Origin: Lewinella sp. LCG006
GTDB lineage: Bacteria; Bacteroidota; Bacteroidia; Chitinophagales; Saprospiraceae
DNA length: 64,000 nucleotides
Direction: 5' to 3'
NCBI RefSeq assembly: GCF_040784935.1
Contig: NZ_CP160680.1
Coordinates: 558,001 to 622,000 of the forward strand
Under the pieces are notes generated by a model, which saw only the letters and a program-made list of their open reading frames with translations, was not told where the DNA came from and ran no database searches. Shown here piece after piece: positions 45,605-55,405 of the stretch. How positions within the stretch are numbered: position 1 is the first letter of the stretch; each line of letters begins with the position of its first letter. The translations under genes and the position numbers were made by a program.

Positions 45605-48016
45605 TTACAACTTCGCCACCTTTAAAAACTCGCCTAATCGACTGAGTTGTCGTTGCCAATCAGCATCGTTGGCAACCTCCAGACCTTTGGTCATTACTTC
45701 CTGGCGGGCGTAGAATAGATCCTGGCTGCGCCAAAGATTAACATTCAACTTGAGGGCGTGAATTTGCTCGTAGATTTTCACCAAAGCCCGCAGCTGATCG
45801 TAATATTTCAGCTCGGGCCGAAGTGCTTTTTGCTCCTGATACAGGCGGTTGGCAGCCAACAAGCTTACTTCTGAAGCATGAACGACGGCAACATCCCATT
45901 TCTGGAATTCCTCCACGAGGTGACGTAAGTGTCGACGATCCAACTCCTCTTGGCGGAAGAAGGCTTCTAAATCTTCATTGAGCACGTATTTTATGGCCGT
46001 TTTATAAGCCCCCGGAAGCGGAATATCACTGTTGAGCATACTGGTCATCAGCTGGTAGTTGCTGTTGTAGATGTCTCTAAAGTCAAGCTCAATGGCTTTT
46101 AGGCTACGGTCCGTAATTTCTTTTAGCACCTTCCTTTTCTCATCCCTAAACAGGTGCCAAATACTGAACTTTTCAGAATCTATGTAACTCTGCATAACCG
46201 CAATCACCTTGCCTAAATCCGGGGTCCGGAAAGCCTCTACCGTGTCCTCTACCATCTTATCAAAATCTTTCCTGGGCATCTGGGTGCTGAGGTTACCGAT
46301 GATATTCTGCTTGCCCAGATGCAATGCGGCAAAGCTAAAATGCTTTCTTGAGCGCGTAATTCGCGACCGAATGGTTACCCGACCGAGAACCAGGCTCTGC
46401 TCACCAGCCACCAGTTTTTCCAACACCTCGCTTTCCGTAGTGTAATTGAACAAGGTCATTTTCTCCGGAAACTTTTCGAAGATCGAGGCCGTAGCAAAGT
46501 GCATGCCCACCCGTTCCAGGTTCACGCGTGCAGGTTCCACAAATTTCTGGTAACTCACCGCACCATTTTCATAAACATTACTGGGAGCTTCTGCCAGGCG
46601 CGCAACAAATTCTGCGTGCAAATCGAGGTCACCTACTTGTTTAGCGTAATAAATCGCCCGGTTGGCATACTGTAAAATCTGATTGGTTTCCAGTCCACTG
46701 ATTTCGTCAAAAAACCAGCCACAACTGGTATACATCAAGATGGCCTGCCGCTGCATTTCCAACAACCTTCTCAGTTGAATCTCTTCGTCTTCGAGCAATG
46801 CACGGGTCGTATGTTTGAGCAAGAAGGCTTTCCAAGTCTTCTCTTCACGATCCATAATGATCTCAATATAATCATTACGAGCAGCCCAGGGATCAGCCAA
46901 CAGCTTACCTGCTTCCCGTTCGTACAGCGGCACCAGCAAGTCGCGCAACCAGTCGAGCGTCTCACGCAAGGGAGCTCGCCAGGCTTGTGTCCATCCAGGT
47001 CGGCCACCACTGTTACAGCCACAATTGCTGCGCCAGCGCTCTACGCCGTGCACACAACTCCAGGAAGAGTTATCGTAAATTTCAGCTTCCCAATGAGGGG
47101 GGTTGGTTGCAAGAAAGGCCGCGTAATTGGTGAGCGTCACAGAAGGGTGTGCTTCCAGATAGCGCAGACAATCGGCCAGCGCCATCTCTCCTTTTTTATG
47201 GTGATGCCCATAGCTTTCACCATCGGTAGCAATGTGGGCCAATTGTACTTCGTCATTGCCATCGAGTGTACTGATGATACGCTCCGCAAAACGGGGGCCA
47301 TTGTTTAGTAATCCTTCAAAAGCTACACCTTGTGAGACGTGGCCATCGTAGAAAAAGACCGTCATACTCCGACCACTCTTCAGGGCTACCCGATAAGGTC
47401 TACGGGGATCAACAGTGGCATGATCAAGGTTGATCCATTCATCCGCTGCTTTGGCACGTACTGCCTTGGCCTGGCGCGGAGCCAGAATCGTAAATTTCAC
47501 ATCAAAATCAGCCAATACCTCCAGAGTAGCCAGATCCACCGCCGTTTCTGCCAGCCAAATTCCTTCGGATTTACGCCCGAAGCGTTTTTCAAAATCTCGC
47601 AAACCCCAGGCCACTTGGGTGTATTTGTCACGCTCATTAGCTAGCGGCATAATAAGGTGACTATAAACCTGGGCTATTGCCGATCCGTGACCATTAAAAT
47701 ACTCGCGCGATTGCCGGTCTGCTGCTAAAATTGCTGCGTAAGTATCGGGGTCAGCTTGTTCCATCCACGAAAGAAGGGTAGGACCAAAATTGAAGCTGAT
47801 CCGCGCGTAGTTATTAACAATTTTATTGATATAACCTTTGTCATCAATGATTCGCGCCCGAGCATTAGGCGCATAGCACTCAAAATTTATCCGCTCGTTC
47901 CAGTCGTGATACGGGGCAGCGCTATCTTGCGTTTCCAAAACTTCCAACCAGGCATTTTCGCGCGGAGGTTGGTAAAAATGACCATGAATACAAGCGTATT
48001 TTTTTGATTTATTCAT
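45605..48016 (-). CDS. GH57-type glycoside hydrolase-like protein with DUF3536
   Basis: An 803-residue protein. The first 300 residues are a GH57 domain with 'CIHGHFYQPPRENAW', nucleophile-candidate E158 in 'GIWLAETAVD' and acid/base-candidate D266 in 'HIATDGESYGHHHKKGEMAL'. DUF3536 fills the remainder ('SSWSCVHGVERWRSNCGCNS', 'LMYTSCGWFFDEISGLE'). GH57 enzymes act on alpha-glucans such as glycogen; the exact reaction is not known for this subgroup. The longest frame begins with GTG; I take the next codon, an ATG. No glycogen genes are adjacent. A -7 box lies 31 bp upstream. Confidence 0.9.
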   Translation of the reverse strand: MNKSKKYACIHGHFYQPPRENAWLEVLETQDSAAPYHDWNERINFECYAPNARARIIDDKGYINKIVNNYARISFNFGPTLLSWMEQADPDTYAAILAADRQSREYFNGHGSAIAQVYSHLIMPLANERDKYTQVAWGLRDFEKRFGRKSEGIWLAETAVDLATLEVLADFDVKFTILAPRQAKAVRAKAADEWINLDHATVDPRRPYRVALKSGRSMTVFFYDGHVSQGVAFEGLLNNGPRFAERIISTLDGNDEVQLAHIATDGESYGHHHKKGEMALADCLRYLEAHPSVTLTNYAAFLATNPPHWEAEIYDNSSWSCVHGVERWRSNCGCNSGGRPGWTQAWRAPLRETLDWLRDLLVPLYEREAGKLLADPWAARNDYIEIIMDREEKTWKAFLLKHTTRALLEDEEIQLRRLLEMQRQAILMYTSCGWFFDEISGLETNQILQYANRAIYYAKQVGDLDLHAEFVARLAEAPSNVYENGAVSYQKFVEPARVNLERVGMHFATASIFEKFPEKMTLFNYTTESEVLEKLVAGEQSLVLGRVTIRSRITRSRKHFSFAALHLGKQNIIGNLSTQMPRKDFDKMVEDTVEAFRTPDLGKVIAVMQSYIDSEKFSIWHLFRDEKRKVLKEITDRSLKAIELDFRDIYNSNYQLMTSMLNSDIPLPGAYKTAIKYVLNEDLEAFFRQEELDRRHLRHLVEEFQKWDVAVVHASEVSLLAANRLYQEQKALRPELKYYDQLRALVKIYEQIHALKLNVNLWRSQDLFYARQEVMTKGLEVANDADWQRQLSRLGEFLKVAKL

Positions 48017-48046
48017 CACGTGGTTGAATTGAACGGTAGTTTACAA

Positions 48047-48054
48047 CAAAACTA
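48047..48054 (-). promoter_or_regulatory. -7 box for the GH57 gene
   Basis: TAGTTTTG on the minus strand fits TAnnTTTG, 31 bp before the ATG, with TTCG near the -33 position. Confidence 0.45.
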
Positions 48055-48309
48055 TCCTTTTACGAACAGGCATCTCCGAAGAGCATTCCCAACAACGAAA
48101 GTAGATATTGTGGCCAAAATAAGGTGCTAGTCTGATTTTCATCCAAGATTAAGTGATTTTCATAGAATTTTTTACCGCCGCTATTACGGCTTGTAGTATG
48201 TTTAAATGCATTTTGTAGCAACAGTATATTTTACTCGGAATATTTTTTTATCCCGGGGTGCTTGCCCTTAGTTATTTCTCTGGGGAGCAGCTGCGAAAAA
48301 CCTTGTCTT

Positions 48310-49743
48310 ATGACCCGACTCATTATCTTACTTTCTTTCTGTAGTTTCGTGCAAGTAATGAACGCACAAGAAACATGGAGTTTAGAAACTTGCGTAAAAC
48401 ACGCTTGGGAAAACAACCTCACTGTTCAACAGGCTCAGCTTAACACCCGCAATGCGGAGTTAAGCCAAAAACAAAGCCAATTCAACCGTTTACCTACTGT
48501 GAACGGCTCCGCCAGTGCTGGTTTCCAATTTGGTCGTACTATTGACCCCACGACCAACACCTTTAACAATACCCGTATTGGATTCAATAGTTATGGTATC
48601 AATGCTGGTGTAATTCTTTTTGATGGCAACCGCATCAATAGCGAAGTACAGCAATCACATTACGATTTGCAAGCCATAAAACTGGAGGGAGAAAATACGC
48701 GACAGACCGTTGCTTTAAATGTCTCCACAGCTTACCTCAACATTCTTCTGAGTGAAGAGCAACTTGCCAATGCACAAACCCAACTCTCCTTGTCCAACCA
48801 GCAACTCGCCCGTACGGCGCGTTTGGTCGAAGTAGGACAATTAGCACCCAATGCACGACTGGATTTAGAGGCCCAGATAGCCCGCAACGAACAATCCATT
48901 ATTGAAGCGCAAAATGCGGTCGATATTGGTTATTTAAACCTCAAGCAACTGTTACAGCTCGATCCAGCGGCGGACTTGGTTTTGGAAAAACCCGAAGCAA
49001 ACATTGAAGATCAGGCACTGGTGAGAACCTTCACCCTGGAGGAAGTGTATCGCACTGCATTGCAAGCTCAACCTGGTGTTGCCGCAGCTCAGGCGCGCCT
49101 GGAAAGCAGTAAGATAGGTGAAAAGGTAGCACGCTCTGGTAACTTACCGACCCTCAATTTATTTGGCAATCTAAACACCAACTACTCTAGTGTAGCCCGC
49201 GACTTCAACAATCCGAACACCGACAACGCCATGTTGGTACCCAATGACCCCATTCCCGTAGAAATAGATGGCAACACCATTGATGTGGTCTTCTTCAGCA
49301 CGGAGGGCATTACTTTCCCCAACCAAAGCTTCACAGATCAGCTGAACCAGAACTTTGGACAATCGGCCGGCTTGAGTCTGAGTGTTCCGATCTACAACAA
49401 CCACCGTAACAACATCAACCGGGAACGAGCCCGCCTGAATGTGATCAGTGCCGAACTCACGGCAAGGCAAGTAACCGACCAGCTAAAAACCGACGTACAA
49501 TCGGCCATCACCGGCTTCAGGGCGGCACGCAACGGCTACCTGGCAGCTCAACGCTCCCAAAACGCCGCAGAAGCCGCTTACAACGATGCTCAAAGACGCT
49601 TTGACGTTGGTGCCATAAACACCTTCGAATTCAACAATGCTGTTGACAATCTTGATGTTGCCCGCAGAGAGCTGACCCGTGCCAAATACCAACTGCTCTT
49701 CAACCTCAAAGTTGTTGAGTTCTATATGGGGCAACCTTTATAA
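48310..49743 (+). CDS. TolC-family outer-membrane efflux protein
   Basis: A 477-residue protein, starting at the ATG that gives a signal peptide (about 1-20, ending MNAQ). Two OEP-type repeats of long coiled-coil helices are visible: 'TWSLETCVKHAWENNLTVQQ' at the beginning of the first and 'TFTLEEVYRTALQAQPGVAA' at the second. Conserved 'GQLAPNARLDLEAQIARNE' and 'RFDVGAINTFEFNNA' mark the helix turns. It forms the trimeric outer-membrane channel of tripartite exporters or type I secretion. The periplasmic adaptor gene follows after 28 bp, but no pump gene is in the window. Confidence 0.95.
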   Translation: MTRLIILLSFCSFVQVMNAQETWSLETCVKHAWENNLTVQQAQLNTRNAELSQKQSQFNRLPTVNGSASAGFQFGRTIDPTTNTFNNTRIGFNSYGINAGVILFDGNRINSEVQQSHYDLQAIKLEGENTRQTVALNVSTAYLNILLSEEQLANAQTQLSLSNQQLARTARLVEVGQLAPNARLDLEAQIARNEQSIIEAQNAVDIGYLNLKQLLQLDPAADLVLEKPEANIEDQALVRTFTLEEVYRTALQAQPGVAAAQARLESSKIGEKVARSGNLPTLNLFGNLNTNYSSVARDFNNPNTDNAMLVPNDPIPVEIDGNTIDVVFFSTEGITFPNQSFTDQLNQNFGQSAGLSLSVPIYNNHRNNINRERARLNVISAELTARQVTDQLKTDVQSAITGFRAARNGYLAAQRSQNAAEAAYNDAQRRFDVGAINTFEFNNAVDNLDVARRELTRAKYQLLFNLKVVEFYMGQPL

Positions 49744-49771
49744 AAAAATTCAGAAAACAAAAAACCACTCC

Positions 49772-51145
49772 ATGTCCACTCCTAAGAAGAATCGCCGCTG
49801 GCTATATATTGGCCTGCTAGTTGTTGCGATTATTGTTGTAAGCGCACTGACGTTTGCTAATCGCGAACCTGAAGGCACCAAGGTATTTACCGAAGAAACG
49901 ACCTCCCGAAACATTCAGGAAACGGTCTCTGCCAGCGGTAAAATTTTCCCTCAGACGGAAGTCAAAATCAGCTCTGATGTTTCGGGAGAAATTGTAGAAC
50001 TCCTGGTGGAAGAAGGCGACTCTGTTACCGCAGGGCAGTTGTTGGCAAAAATCGACCCCGATACTTACCAATCGCAAGTTCAGCGAGGGGTAGCAACGGT
50101 CAATAGCGCCATGGCTAGCCAGGCCAATTCCCGCTCTCAAATCGAAGCGTCGAAGGCACAGGTCAAGCAGATTGAAGCGCAACTGCAGAACGCCCGTGAA
50201 ATCCACACCCGCAACGAAGGACTCTACAAGGAGGGAGTGATTGCTGAAGCTGACTTTCAGGCTTCGTTATCCAATATGAAATCCCTGGAGGCCAACCTCG
50301 CTTCGGCCCAGGCCAACCAGCGTTCAGCAGAACAGGCAGCAACCGCTGCTGGATTCAACGTCAAAAGTTCGGAAGCTACCCTGGAAGAATTGCGGACCAG
50401 TCTGCGCCGCACCACCATTTACGCACCAGTAGATGGCGTTGTCTCAATGCTGAATGTAGAACAGGGAGAACGCGTCGTGGGAACCATCCAAATGACGGGT
50501 ACCGAAATGATGCGCATTGCCAACCTCGACGCCATGGAAGTAAGGGTAGAGGTGAGTGAAAATGACATCCCCCGGGTAAGTGTCGGCAACACCGTTGATG
50601 TAGAAGTAGATGCCTACGTAGATCGCAAGTTCAAAGGTACGGTCTACCAGGTGGCTAGCTCTTCGACGACTGCCGCCCTTGCGGAAAACAACCTGACCAG
50701 CGACCAGGTCACCAACTTTGAGGTGCGTATCCGGATTGATCCTTCCTCTTACCAGGATCTGATCTCTCCCAACAAGCCTTACCCTTTCCGTCCGGGAATG
50801 TCTGCTTCGGTAGATATCTATACCCGTCGGGAAGAAGGAGCGATTGCTGTACCTATCCAGGCCGTAACCACCCGAGAGCGAGACGACGATGATAAATCCG
50901 ACGATCCTTCTCAGGATGATTTGCTTGAGGTCGTCTTTTTAATTGAGGGAGATTCCGTTATTATGGTAGAAGTAGAAACGGGCTTGCAAGATGATGAATT
51001 CATCCAAATCCGGAAAGGCATTTCGGCAGGTACGCAGGTGGTTACCGGACCATACGCCGCAGTTGCGCGAGAGCTGAAACAGGGGACCATTATTAACCTG
51101 GTGACGGAGGAGGAGTATTATGAGAGTGGGAATGAGAAGAAATAA
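49772..51145 (+). CDS. HlyD/MacA-family periplasmic adaptor
   Basis: A 457-residue membrane-fusion protein, begun at the ATG after the tolC stop. It has one N-terminal transmembrane helix (about 12-30), a lipoyl half ('SGKIFPQTEVKISSDVSGEI'), a long alpha-hairpin (about 110-210), the second lipoyl half ('YAPVDGVVSMLNVEQGERVV') and beta-barrel/membrane-proximal domains ending with 'QIRKGISAGTQVVTGPYAAV'. This is the MacA-type layout; the inner-membrane partner is typically an MacB-like ABC transporter encoded elsewhere. An acidic insert rich in D/E (about 370-388) is unusual. It forms an operon with the preceding tolC gene. Confidence 0.93.
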   Translation: MSTPKKNRRWLYIGLLVVAIIVVSALTFANREPEGTKVFTEETTSRNIQETVSASGKIFPQTEVKISSDVSGEIVELLVEEGDSVTAGQLLAKIDPDTYQSQVQRGVATVNSAMASQANSRSQIEASKAQVKQIEAQLQNAREIHTRNEGLYKEGVIAEADFQASLSNMKSLEANLASAQANQRSAEQAATAAGFNVKSSEATLEELRTSLRRTTIYAPVDGVVSMLNVEQGERVVGTIQMTGTEMMRIANLDAMEVRVEVSENDIPRVSVGNTVDVEVDAYVDRKFKGTVYQVASSSTTAALAENNLTSDQVTNFEVRIRIDPSSYQDLISPNKPYPFRPGMSASVDIYTRREEGAIAVPIQAVTTRERDDDDKSDDPSQDDLLEVVFLIEGDSVIMVEVETGLQDDEFIQIRKGISAGTQVVTGPYAAVARELKQGTIINLVTEEEYYESGNEKK

Positions 51146-51511
51146 CGGTATTAGGTACTGAGTATAGGGTATAGGGATTTAGATGAACTCAGATTCGACG
51201 CTGCACCAAATACATCTAGATTTACAATACCCATGAGGTCTGAGTATTCAGGTTGCGGATAATTTGCTCACTATCGTATTCTCAAAAAACGCTATCCCCG
51301 CAAGAAAAAGCAGCTTTGATCGTTTACGGTTGAAGCTGCTTTTTTTAGGAATCCTCTTCCCTTTTGGTAAATTTGCAGCAGCTTTAACTTTGTAAAACGA
51401 TTGGCTGCAAGCAGTACGAAGACAGGTCGTATTTTTCAATAAAAACCTCCGTTTCTCAGTGCCTCTGCGGCAAAAGTCAAAGTGAGAACTGCTGACTAAA
51501 CACATTTTAAA
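51146..51511. other. 366-bp gap: repeat copy 2, terminator and promoter candidates
   Basis: It holds the second copy of the 31937 repeat (51151-51180), an intrinsic terminator and two -7 boxes facing mltG: TAAATTTG (51368-51375) and TAACTTTG (51385-51392). The latter has a TTTTG 18 nt upstream. I see no gene. Confidence 0.55.
51309..51346 (+). terminator. Intrinsic terminator
   Basis: A 14-pair stem (AGCAGCTTTGATCG with 51327-51340; three of the pairs are G-U) has a TTTA loop and is followed by six T's. It probably ends the tolC-adaptor transcript. Confidence 0.85.
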
Positions 51512-52555
51512 ATGAAATTTGCCCACCTACTCCTGGTGCTTTTCTTGTTTGCGGCTTTAGCTGCCGGTGGTGTTGCCTATTGGCTGTACAATGCTTTGCA
51601 TACGCCCGTAACCCACAATAGTGCAGAGGAGTACATCACTATCGAGCAGGGTTCGGCTTCCAGCAGTATAATCGAAGTCTTGGGCTATTATGGCGTTATC
51701 CAGGAACCTACCGCTACCAAAATCTACCTGAAATTCTTTAAGCCAGATGCAAAACTGGAAGCTGGAGATTACCTTTTCCCCTCGCCGATCAGTCCATTAG
51801 ATGCGCTTGATTTATTGAAAGACGGCAAAAAACGCACCAAATCCCTTACCATTCCGGAGGGTTGGACCCGTTTTGAGATTGCCAAACGCGTAGCTGCTCA
51901 GTTCCCTACAGAACCACCTGTCACCGAGCAGGAGGTGCTGGCTATGATGGACGATGTGAGTCTCATCCAGGAGATTGATCCTCAAGCCAAAAACCTGGAA
52001 GGCTACCTCTACCCTACCACCTATGAGTTTGAATTGGGTACGCCCCCCAAAGCGGTTATCACGAAGATGGTACAGCAATTCAAAGCCGTCTGGCAACCCG
52101 AATGGGATGATCTAGCCCAAAGTATAGGCCGCACCAAGCGCGAAATCGTCATCATTGCCAGCCTCATTGAGAACGAGTCCAAAGTAGATGCGGAACGCCC
52201 CCTGGTGGCTTCTGTCATTTACAACAGATTGGAACAAGGCATCCCGCTGGGGATAGATGCAACGAACGTTTACATTGCCAAGTTGCTCGGCCGCTGGGAT
52301 GGTATCATCCACAAAAGCGATGTCGAGGTAGACCATCCTTACAATACCCGCAAGGTATACGGCTTACCTCCCGGCCCCATCAGCTCCGCCAGCAAATCAG
52401 CTTTCGAAGCGGCGCTAAAGCCTGCCCAAACGGATAACCTGTACTACGTACTCAATGTGGATGCCAATGATGGGTCGCACCATTTCTACTCCACCGCTGC
52501 GGGTTTTGCCCAGGGGAAGGCGGCTTACCAGCGGTGGTTGGCGAAGCAGCGGTAG
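51512..52555 (+). CDS. mltG: Endolytic murein transglycosylase
   Basis: A 347-residue inner-membrane protein with one N-terminal helix (about 5-27). A LysM-like region with 'YITIEQGSASSSIIEVL' and 'AGDYLFPSPISPLDAL' precedes the YceG catalytic domain. The catalytic glutamate is E220 in 'IIASLIENESKVDAERPLVA', with 'VIYNRLEQGIPLGIDATNVY' and the C-terminal 'YNTRKVYGLPPGPIS' as further hallmarks. MltG cuts nascent glycan strands and sets their length. It appears to be transcribed alone. Confidence 0.96.
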   Translation: MKFAHLLLVLFLFAALAAGGVAYWLYNALHTPVTHNSAEEYITIEQGSASSSIIEVLGYYGVIQEPTATKIYLKFFKPDAKLEAGDYLFPSPISPLDALDLLKDGKKRTKSLTIPEGWTRFEIAKRVAAQFPTEPPVTEQEVLAMMDDVSLIQEIDPQAKNLEGYLYPTTYEFELGTPPKAVITKMVQQFKAVWQPEWDDLAQSIGRTKREIVIIASLIENESKVDAERPLVASVIYNRLEQGIPLGIDATNVYIAKLLGRWDGIIHKSDVEVDHPYNTRKVYGLPPGPISSASKSAFEAALKPAQTDNLYYVLNVDANDGSHHFYSTAAGFAQGKAAYQRWLAKQR

Positions 52556-53065
52556 TGACGTAGGTGCAACGTACGACGAACAGGGATTTGAACCATATAA
52601 GGTATATAAGGGCACCTAAGGATTTTAGCTACCGCAGCGGCGGTTTACAGCGACGTAGGTGTAACGTACGCAGAACAGATCATGCAAACAGCATTGATTT
52701 TATAGCGACTTAGGTGCAACTTACGTCGAGCAGGGATTCGCTGGTGGAGATGGTTCTCCCCCTCTGTCCTCGCGGACACCTCCCCGATGTTTTGCGAAGC
52801 TGTAATTGTTGCTGTATCAAGCTCTCCCCCACCGTCCTGGCGGACACCTCCCCGAGGGGAGGATAGGTTATTGTTTAGGCATGAGCAACTTTTGGTTTGT
52901 GGGTGTTTCCAACTGGAGACCATGTAGTATCAACCTTGCCGAAATGGTTAATCATAAATCAGTGGTAGTGGTGGTGGCGACGTAGGTGCAACAGCACGAC
53001 GAACAAGATCACGTAAGTGTCTAAAAATAGCACTTATATGCCCTTATATGAACTTATATGGTTCA
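52554..53065. repeat. Composite intergenic repeat cluster
   Basis: Four copies of a GCGACGTAGGTGCAACGTACGA-like unit occur at 52554-52590, 52648-52680, 52703-52740 and 52976-53010. Two copies of a CTCCCCC...GTCCT-GCGGACACC unit occur at 52755-52785 and 52823-52852. TTTGAACCATATAAG (from 52587) reappears inverted near 53065, each followed by ATATAAGGGCA, so the cluster has inverted ends of about 28 bp. There is no gene in the 52556-53087 gap. Confidence 0.65.
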
Positions 53066-53087
53066 AAAAAGACCGCTAAATCCTTAC

Positions 53088-55391
53088 TTACTCTAGCAGC
53101 GATTTAGGATACCACCGATCATTGTACCACCAACCATCCGCAGATTTACGCCCTATATTGACACTGCCAGGCCTGACCAACAGCTCGTCTACACGCAAGG
53201 GGCCAGTGGGTTTGTCTTTGTTGGTGATGATTAGTTCGATGCGGCTGTTGGCTTGCTGGCGGGGGAGGGTGAACTCGATCAGGCCCCAGCCCTGGTCGTC
53301 CATGGCTTTTACATTTTGCCAACTGATGCGTTCTTGTTTGAAAATTTCGCTACCAGTTTGGGCATCATACTCCGTCCAGGTGATGGTTGTCCTTGCGGAG
53401 CGGTCGCTGTTGAGATACTGCCAGAAGGAGATGGTGAGGTCGCCGGTGTAATTCGTTACCCAGACGGTATCCATCAAGCGGTTCCAATAGCCCATTTGGG
53501 CGGCTAATTCTCCCTTTCCAAAGTAGGCACCATCGGCAGCTTGGTCGTCAAAGTCAGCGTAATACCACTGCGCCAGGGAGTCGCTGCTTTGCCAATCATC
53601 GTAGCGCATGGGCAGCGTATCCAGGGCTGCTTTCACGGCTTGGATTTTGTTTTCTAAACGCTGTTGAAAGCTCGCCAGAGGCAGTTCATAAAGGTGCAGC
53701 CAATCATTGGCGTAAAGCAGTGTTGTTTCATCCTTCAGGTGAGTAAACAGATCACCGTGCTCTTGCACCCGTACGCTGTCCCAGAACAGCAGGAACGGCT
53801 TATCATTGGGGAGATCATCAAAAATCCGGGGTCGGCGGTAAGGTTCCGTCACCAACTGGAGCTGGTTCAGGGTTTGGCTAAGGGAGGTTCTGGTCAGCAT
53901 GGCCGAGGTGAGGGGCAAACCAGTCTGCATGCTCAACGTATGTGGCTTCTGGCTGATCCAGCCCGTGGGTTCCCACCAAAAATTATCCGACCCAATGTTG
54001 AAATAAGGAATAGGGATACAAGCCTGGTAACGCTCGTAATCAATGGGGCGATCCGTAAAGTATTCTCCTTCTTCCCAGTTTTCGACCTCGTCCAGGTCAA
54101 TCGGCTTGGCCCAGTTGTAGTGGTAGCTTTCCAACAATAGTATTGCCAGAGGCAAGAGTAGCAAAGTCCATTTAATGCTTGTTTTCCGCGCCGTTTGTGA
54201 CCATTGGTAGAGGTAATAAAAGGTGCAGATATTGGCCGTGTAGAAGAATATCCAGGCAAAGCGCCCAATCGATCTAAACTGTTGAATGGGGCCCATGTAT
54301 TTGAGCAGCTTTTCTCCGTAAGGAAAAATAAACGGAATACCGCTCGCAAAGATCAAGATAATGATACCACTGATGAGCAGGTACTTTAGAAAATACTCAT
54401 GAGGGGTCGTTGTAGCCAATGGCCAGGTTCGCAGCTTCTGTTGCACACCTTTAAAAATAAAGAAGAGCAAGAACACAATCGCCACCAAACCAATGTAGGC
54501 TTTGGCTTCCATATCGGGTACGTGGACGTGGGTAAGATGCCGATCAATAAACTGCCAATGCGGCTGCGACATATCCGTAAATACGCCACTGGGTTTGCTA
54601 CGATAGTGAAAAAAGCCCCAGGGGACGGCGTTGCGATCCGTTACCGTTTCCGGATAAATCATCCAGGCATAAAAGAACAATAAAGGCCAACCCAACATCA
54701 GTAATCCGTGCCCCAGGTAAGCAGGCGTTGCTTTCCAATCTCGTTGCAACAACCAACGTACGCCCACCCAGCCTACGATGGCAAAAGTGAGGATGGCGAA
54801 ATAATAGAAATGAACGAGCGAGTAGGCCAAGACCACCGCTCCCAGGCCAAGGCTCCACTTCCATTGTTGTTTTTCGTGCCAGCGAAGTAAAAAGTAAAAC
54901 ACCATCGGCAATAGCTCTGGATGCGCCAGTCCGTAATGCGAGACCATCCGATCTACCTGAGGGGCTAGAAAAGTGATACCAATAGCCAACAGCAAACTGT
55001 ACCAGGGCGGCAACTTGAGCCGAACAAAGAGCAGGTACAAAAACACGGCACAGAGCAGCAGCCCCAGCATTAAAAAACTATGCAAAAGGCCACGTTCGTA
55101 GGGAATGAGGTTGATCCCCAGGCTGGCCAAGATTTTAATACCGTTGGAAAACAAGGGTTGACAAGCTCCAGGAACGATGTGTTCTCCGTAAGGGTAATTC
55201 ATGCCCTGGAAATGAGAAAGCGTAGAATCGTGTTCGATGTGGTAAAAAATAGCGTGATACGCTTTGTAGCCATCGCCCCAAGGCTCAATGAATCGTTGAT
55301 TCGTTTGCGCTGAAAAAAAGTCGGGAAAACGCCACCACAGGAGCAGTAGCGTAAAGATCAACACCAAAAACAGATAAGCTTTGCGTTGCAT
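53088..55391 (-). CDS. GT-C-like polytopic membrane protein with C-terminal sugar-binding-like domain
   Basis: A 767-residue protein with about 11 transmembrane helices in residues 1-430, beginning 'AYLFLVLIFTLLLLWWRFPD'. The first extracytoplasmic loop carries 'EPWGDGYKAYHAIFYHIEHD', reminiscent of the acidic loop of GT-C (lipid-linked sugar) glycosyltransferases. The remaining 330 residues are soluble; the last 150 ('WVTNYTGDLTISFWQYLNSD', 'RIELIITNKDKPTGPLRVDE') look like a beta-jelly-roll. No named family is certain. It begins 15 bp after the BatA-like gene ends, probably in one operon. Confidence 0.7.
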   Translation of the reverse strand: MQRKAYLFLVLIFTLLLLWWRFPDFFSAQTNQRFIEPWGDGYKAYHAIFYHIEHDSTLSHFQGMNYPYGEHIVPGACQPLFSNGIKILASLGINLIPYERGLLHSFLMLGLLLCAVFLYLLFVRLKLPPWYSLLLAIGITFLAPQVDRMVSHYGLAHPELLPMVFYFLLRWHEKQQWKWSLGLGAVVLAYSLVHFYYFAILTFAIVGWVGVRWLLQRDWKATPAYLGHGLLMLGWPLLFFYAWMIYPETVTDRNAVPWGFFHYRSKPSGVFTDMSQPHWQFIDRHLTHVHVPDMEAKAYIGLVAIVFLLFFIFKGVQQKLRTWPLATTTPHEYFLKYLLISGIIILIFASGIPFIFPYGEKLLKYMGPIQQFRSIGRFAWIFFYTANICTFYYLYQWSQTARKTSIKWTLLLLPLAILLLESYHYNWAKPIDLDEVENWEEGEYFTDRPIDYERYQACIPIPYFNIGSDNFWWEPTGWISQKPHTLSMQTGLPLTSAMLTRTSLSQTLNQLQLVTEPYRRPRIFDDLPNDKPFLLFWDSVRVQEHGDLFTHLKDETTLLYANDWLHLYELPLASFQQRLENKIQAVKAALDTLPMRYDDWQSSDSLAQWYYADFDDQAADGAYFGKGELAAQMGYWNRLMDTVWVTNYTGDLTISFWQYLNSDRSARTTITWTEYDAQTGSEIFKQERISWQNVKAMDDQGWGLIEFTLPRQQANSRIELIITNKDKPTGPLRVDELLVRPGSVNIGRKSADGWWYNDRWYPKSLLE

Positions 55392-55405
55392 AGGACTTTA
55401 CTAGC

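Noticed and set aside
52583-52620. tRNA-like GGGATTTGAACC sequence
   Set aside because: It recalls a T-arm, but no acceptor, D or anticodon arms can be folded and it is part of a repeat.
52554-53087. CRISPR array
   Set aside because: The repeated units differ from one another, are unevenly spaced, and spacers are not of constant length.
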